NCBI GenBank assembly: GCA_902794895.1
Contig: CADBIY010000001.1
Location: forward strand, 1 to 64,000
From: Candidatus Avelusimicrobium vaccinum
GTDB taxonomy: Bacteria > Elusimicrobiota > Elusimicrobia > Elusimicrobiales > Elusimicrobiaceae
DNA length: 64,000 nt
Direction: 5' to 3'
In this document: one piece after another, positions 62,865 to 64,000 of the stretch
Layout: each line of letters opens with the position of its first letter
Position numbering within the stretch: position 1 is the stretch's first letter
The notes under the pieces: model-generated
What the model was told of the DNA's origin: nothing
What the model saw: the letters and a program-made list of their open reading frames with translations, nothing else
Databases searched by the model: none
Made by a program: the position numbers and the translations under genes

Positions 62865-62870
62865 TAAAAT
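62865..62870 (+). promoter_or_regulatory. -10-like box directly before the barrel gene
   Basis: TAAAAT, six bases (aaaagg), ATG at 62877. The agg could act as a weak SD only if transcription starts further upstream. Confidence 0.4.
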
Positions 62871-62876
62871 AAAAGG

Positions 62877-63482
62877 ATGAAAAAATGGCAAGCATTATTT
62901 TTAGTTAGTTTTTTGATAGGAACTGCTTTGCAGGCGCAGGAAGTATACCATGCCGGGGAATATATACCTGCCGTGGAAAAGCGCAATTGGGTAGAAATTT
63001 CAGCCGCCGCGACCCGTTCTTTTTACCGTTTGCAAGATGTCGGGAAGCAAGACCAACTTACCCATCAAACGGGTTTATCCGGGCGTGCATTACTGGTGTT
63101 AACCCCGTGGCTGGGAATAGGAGCGGAAGGGACTTGGTTTGAAAAGGAAAAATCAATTGCCTATGTTCCCGGTTATAAGACTATCCGTTACGGATTGATT
63201 GGGAAATTCACGTTAACTCCGGATACACAACCCAGCGTTTATGTATTAGCCGGGACCGGAAAGACCAAGCGGGAGTTTTCGTATGCTTTTAATTTGCAAG
63301 AAACAGATACAACTTCGTATATATTGTCCGGGGTTGGATTAGAGGTTTCTGTTTTTCGCGGACTATTTATAGCGGCAGAAGTGGACGGCGTTTACAATTT
63401 ACATAGGCACGTAAGCCGCTTTTTTGCGTTGAACCGCCGTTGGGAAATAGAAGTTTCCGCCCGGGCCGGAATTCGCTTTTAA
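62877..63482 (+). CDS. Small outer membrane beta-barrel protein
   Basis: 201 residues with signal peptide MKKWQALFLVSFLIGTALQAQ. Alternating strands (ISAAATRSFYRL; GLSGRALLVLTPWLGIGAEG; YVLAGTGKTKREFSY) and terminal Phe (SARAGIRF) fit an eight-stranded OmpA/OmpX-like barrel. Function unknown. Confidence 0.72.
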   Translation: MKKWQALFLVSFLIGTALQAQEVYHAGEYIPAVEKRNWVEISAAATRSFYRLQDVGKQDQLTHQTGLSGRALLVLTPWLGIGAEGTWFEKEKSIAYVPGYKTIRYGLIGKFTLTPDTQPSVYVLAGTGKTKREFSYAFNLQETDTTSYILSGVGLEVSVFRGLFIAAEVDGVYNLHRHVSRFFALNRRWEIEVSARAGIRF

Positions 63483-63502
63483 TCGTTGGACTTTTCAAGA
63501 GT

Positions 63503-63538
63503 AACCGCCGCCGAAGCACTCTGGCGGTTATTTTTTTT
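63503..63538 (+). terminator. Terminator of the barrel gene
   Basis: Stem AACCGCC/GGCGGTT (63503-63509 with 63523-63529), loop of 13, then ATTTTTTTT. It overlaps the stop of the convergent amidase gene. Confidence 0.78.
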
Positions 63539-64000
63539 GAGGAGCGGCCTTTAATACAGGTTTAGGGGCGGCTTTTAAATACGTTGTTTTTGAAGCCGGC
63601 GGAGTAATTCCATAAAATTTTAAAATGCCCTCATATAATGCTTGTACAAACGGTGCTCGGCCCTGTACGGATTGAGCCATTTCTTCCTGCTCCGGCAAAA
63701 TGATAAATGCATTTTCTACCAAAATACTGGGCATTGGTGAAATGCGCGGAATAAATAAAACGTCGTTGTGAACTAGTCCATTATCGGCCACGGGAGCCAG
63801 TCGGTTATATGCTTGATAAACGGCTTGGGCCAATCCGAAACTGTGCGGATAAGTGTAGTAAATAGAATATCCGCGCGGTTTTTCCAACGGGTTTAACGTA
63901 TCGGGTAACGCGTTATAATGCAGACTAACAAAAATGTGGGCATTTTCCTCCAGGGCTTTTTGGTAACGGGCTTGTAAACTCATTTTATTGTTTCCTTGGC
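63528..64000 (-). CDS. N-acetylmuramoyl-L-alanine amidase (Amidase_3), C-terminal part
   Basis: The frame is open to the window edge (base 64000) without a stop, so the ATG at 63983 is probably internal and the gene continues to the right. Visible: QGNNKMSLQARYQKALEE, zinc His in FVSLHYNALPD, and catalytic Glu in SILVENAFI, as in AmiC-type zinc amidases that cleave peptide stems from peptidoglycan. The tail is Lys/Pro/Ala-rich. Confidence 0.85.
   Translation of the reverse strand, partial: QGNNKMSLQARYQKALEENAHIFVSLHYNALPDTLNPLEKPRGYSIYYTYPHSFGLAQAVYQAYNRLAPVADNGLVHNDVLFIPRISPMPSILVENAFIILPEQEEMAQSVQGRAPFVQALYEGILKFYGITPPASKTTYLKAAPKPVLKAAPQKK

Overview
The window looks like a chromosomal segment of a Gram-negative, probably fermentative bacterium. 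It encodes lipid A synthesis (lpxA, lpxC, lpxD), BamA with a Skp-like chaperone, parvulin-type periplasmic foldases, several lipoproteins and beta-barrel proteins, and a sodium-pumping decarboxylase. The best guess for lineage is Elusimicrobiota (gut clade). That guess rests mainly on the short type IV pilin-like gene at 34038, whose N-terminus and C-terminal layout resemble the many pilin copies known in that phylum. It is inference, not proof. I see no phage, insertion sequence, rRNA or CRISPR array.

Layout. 1-6302 (minus): bamA, a Skp/OmpH-like gene, lpxD, lpxC, fabZ and lpxA, a tight outer-membrane and lipid A operon. 6374-8267: rpmB, a TerC-family membrane protein, a structured RNA with a possible attenuator upstream of an 86-residue unknown protein, and tRNA-Thr. 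8358-11684 (plus): a TldD-like metalloprotease and a paralogue without the metal motif, both with signal peptides. 11747-16740 (minus): a six-gene envelope operon (lipoprotein, beta-barrel, HAMP membrane protein, TolC-like, patatin, TPR lipoprotein). 16879-21860: a 668-residue low-complexity anchored protein, a trypsin-like protease, greA, a non-coding stretch with an inverted-repeat element, and an unknown exported protein. 21998-24489: GH57 branching enzyme with a DUF4912 protein. 24618-28699: EamA transporter, then a znuABC-type metal importer and nth. 28758-34547: exported HEGAH protein, birA-oadG-oadA-oadB, and a frameshifted pilin. 34544-42839 (minus): PBP1A, mfd, two parvulins and pdxA. 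42958-46003 (plus): histidine kinase, response regulator, rsmD and a small PD-(D/E)XK nuclease. 46013-56009: uppP (minus), then addB-addA-ybaB-CoA binding protein-aldo/keto reductase-SPL-like radical SAM protein (plus). 56019-57568: dicarboxylate/amino acid symporter and tRNA-Leu. 57676-60605 (minus): M23 peptidase, bactofilin, PpiD-like protein and PfkB kinase. 60666-63482: TlpA-like lipoprotein, DUF2339 protein and a beta-barrel. The right edge holds the C-terminal part of an N-acetylmuramoyl-L-alanine amidase.

Three signals stand out. First, positions 7671-7885 can form two competing RNA structures, one of which ends as an intrinsic terminator. Second, about ten transcription units have a -10-like box only 6-7 bases before the start codon and little or no ribosome binding site, which suggests widespread leaderless mRNAs. 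Third, the pilin reading frame is broken at an A6 run and restored at a G6 run. Much of the rest is conserved housekeeping with a strong cell-envelope theme.
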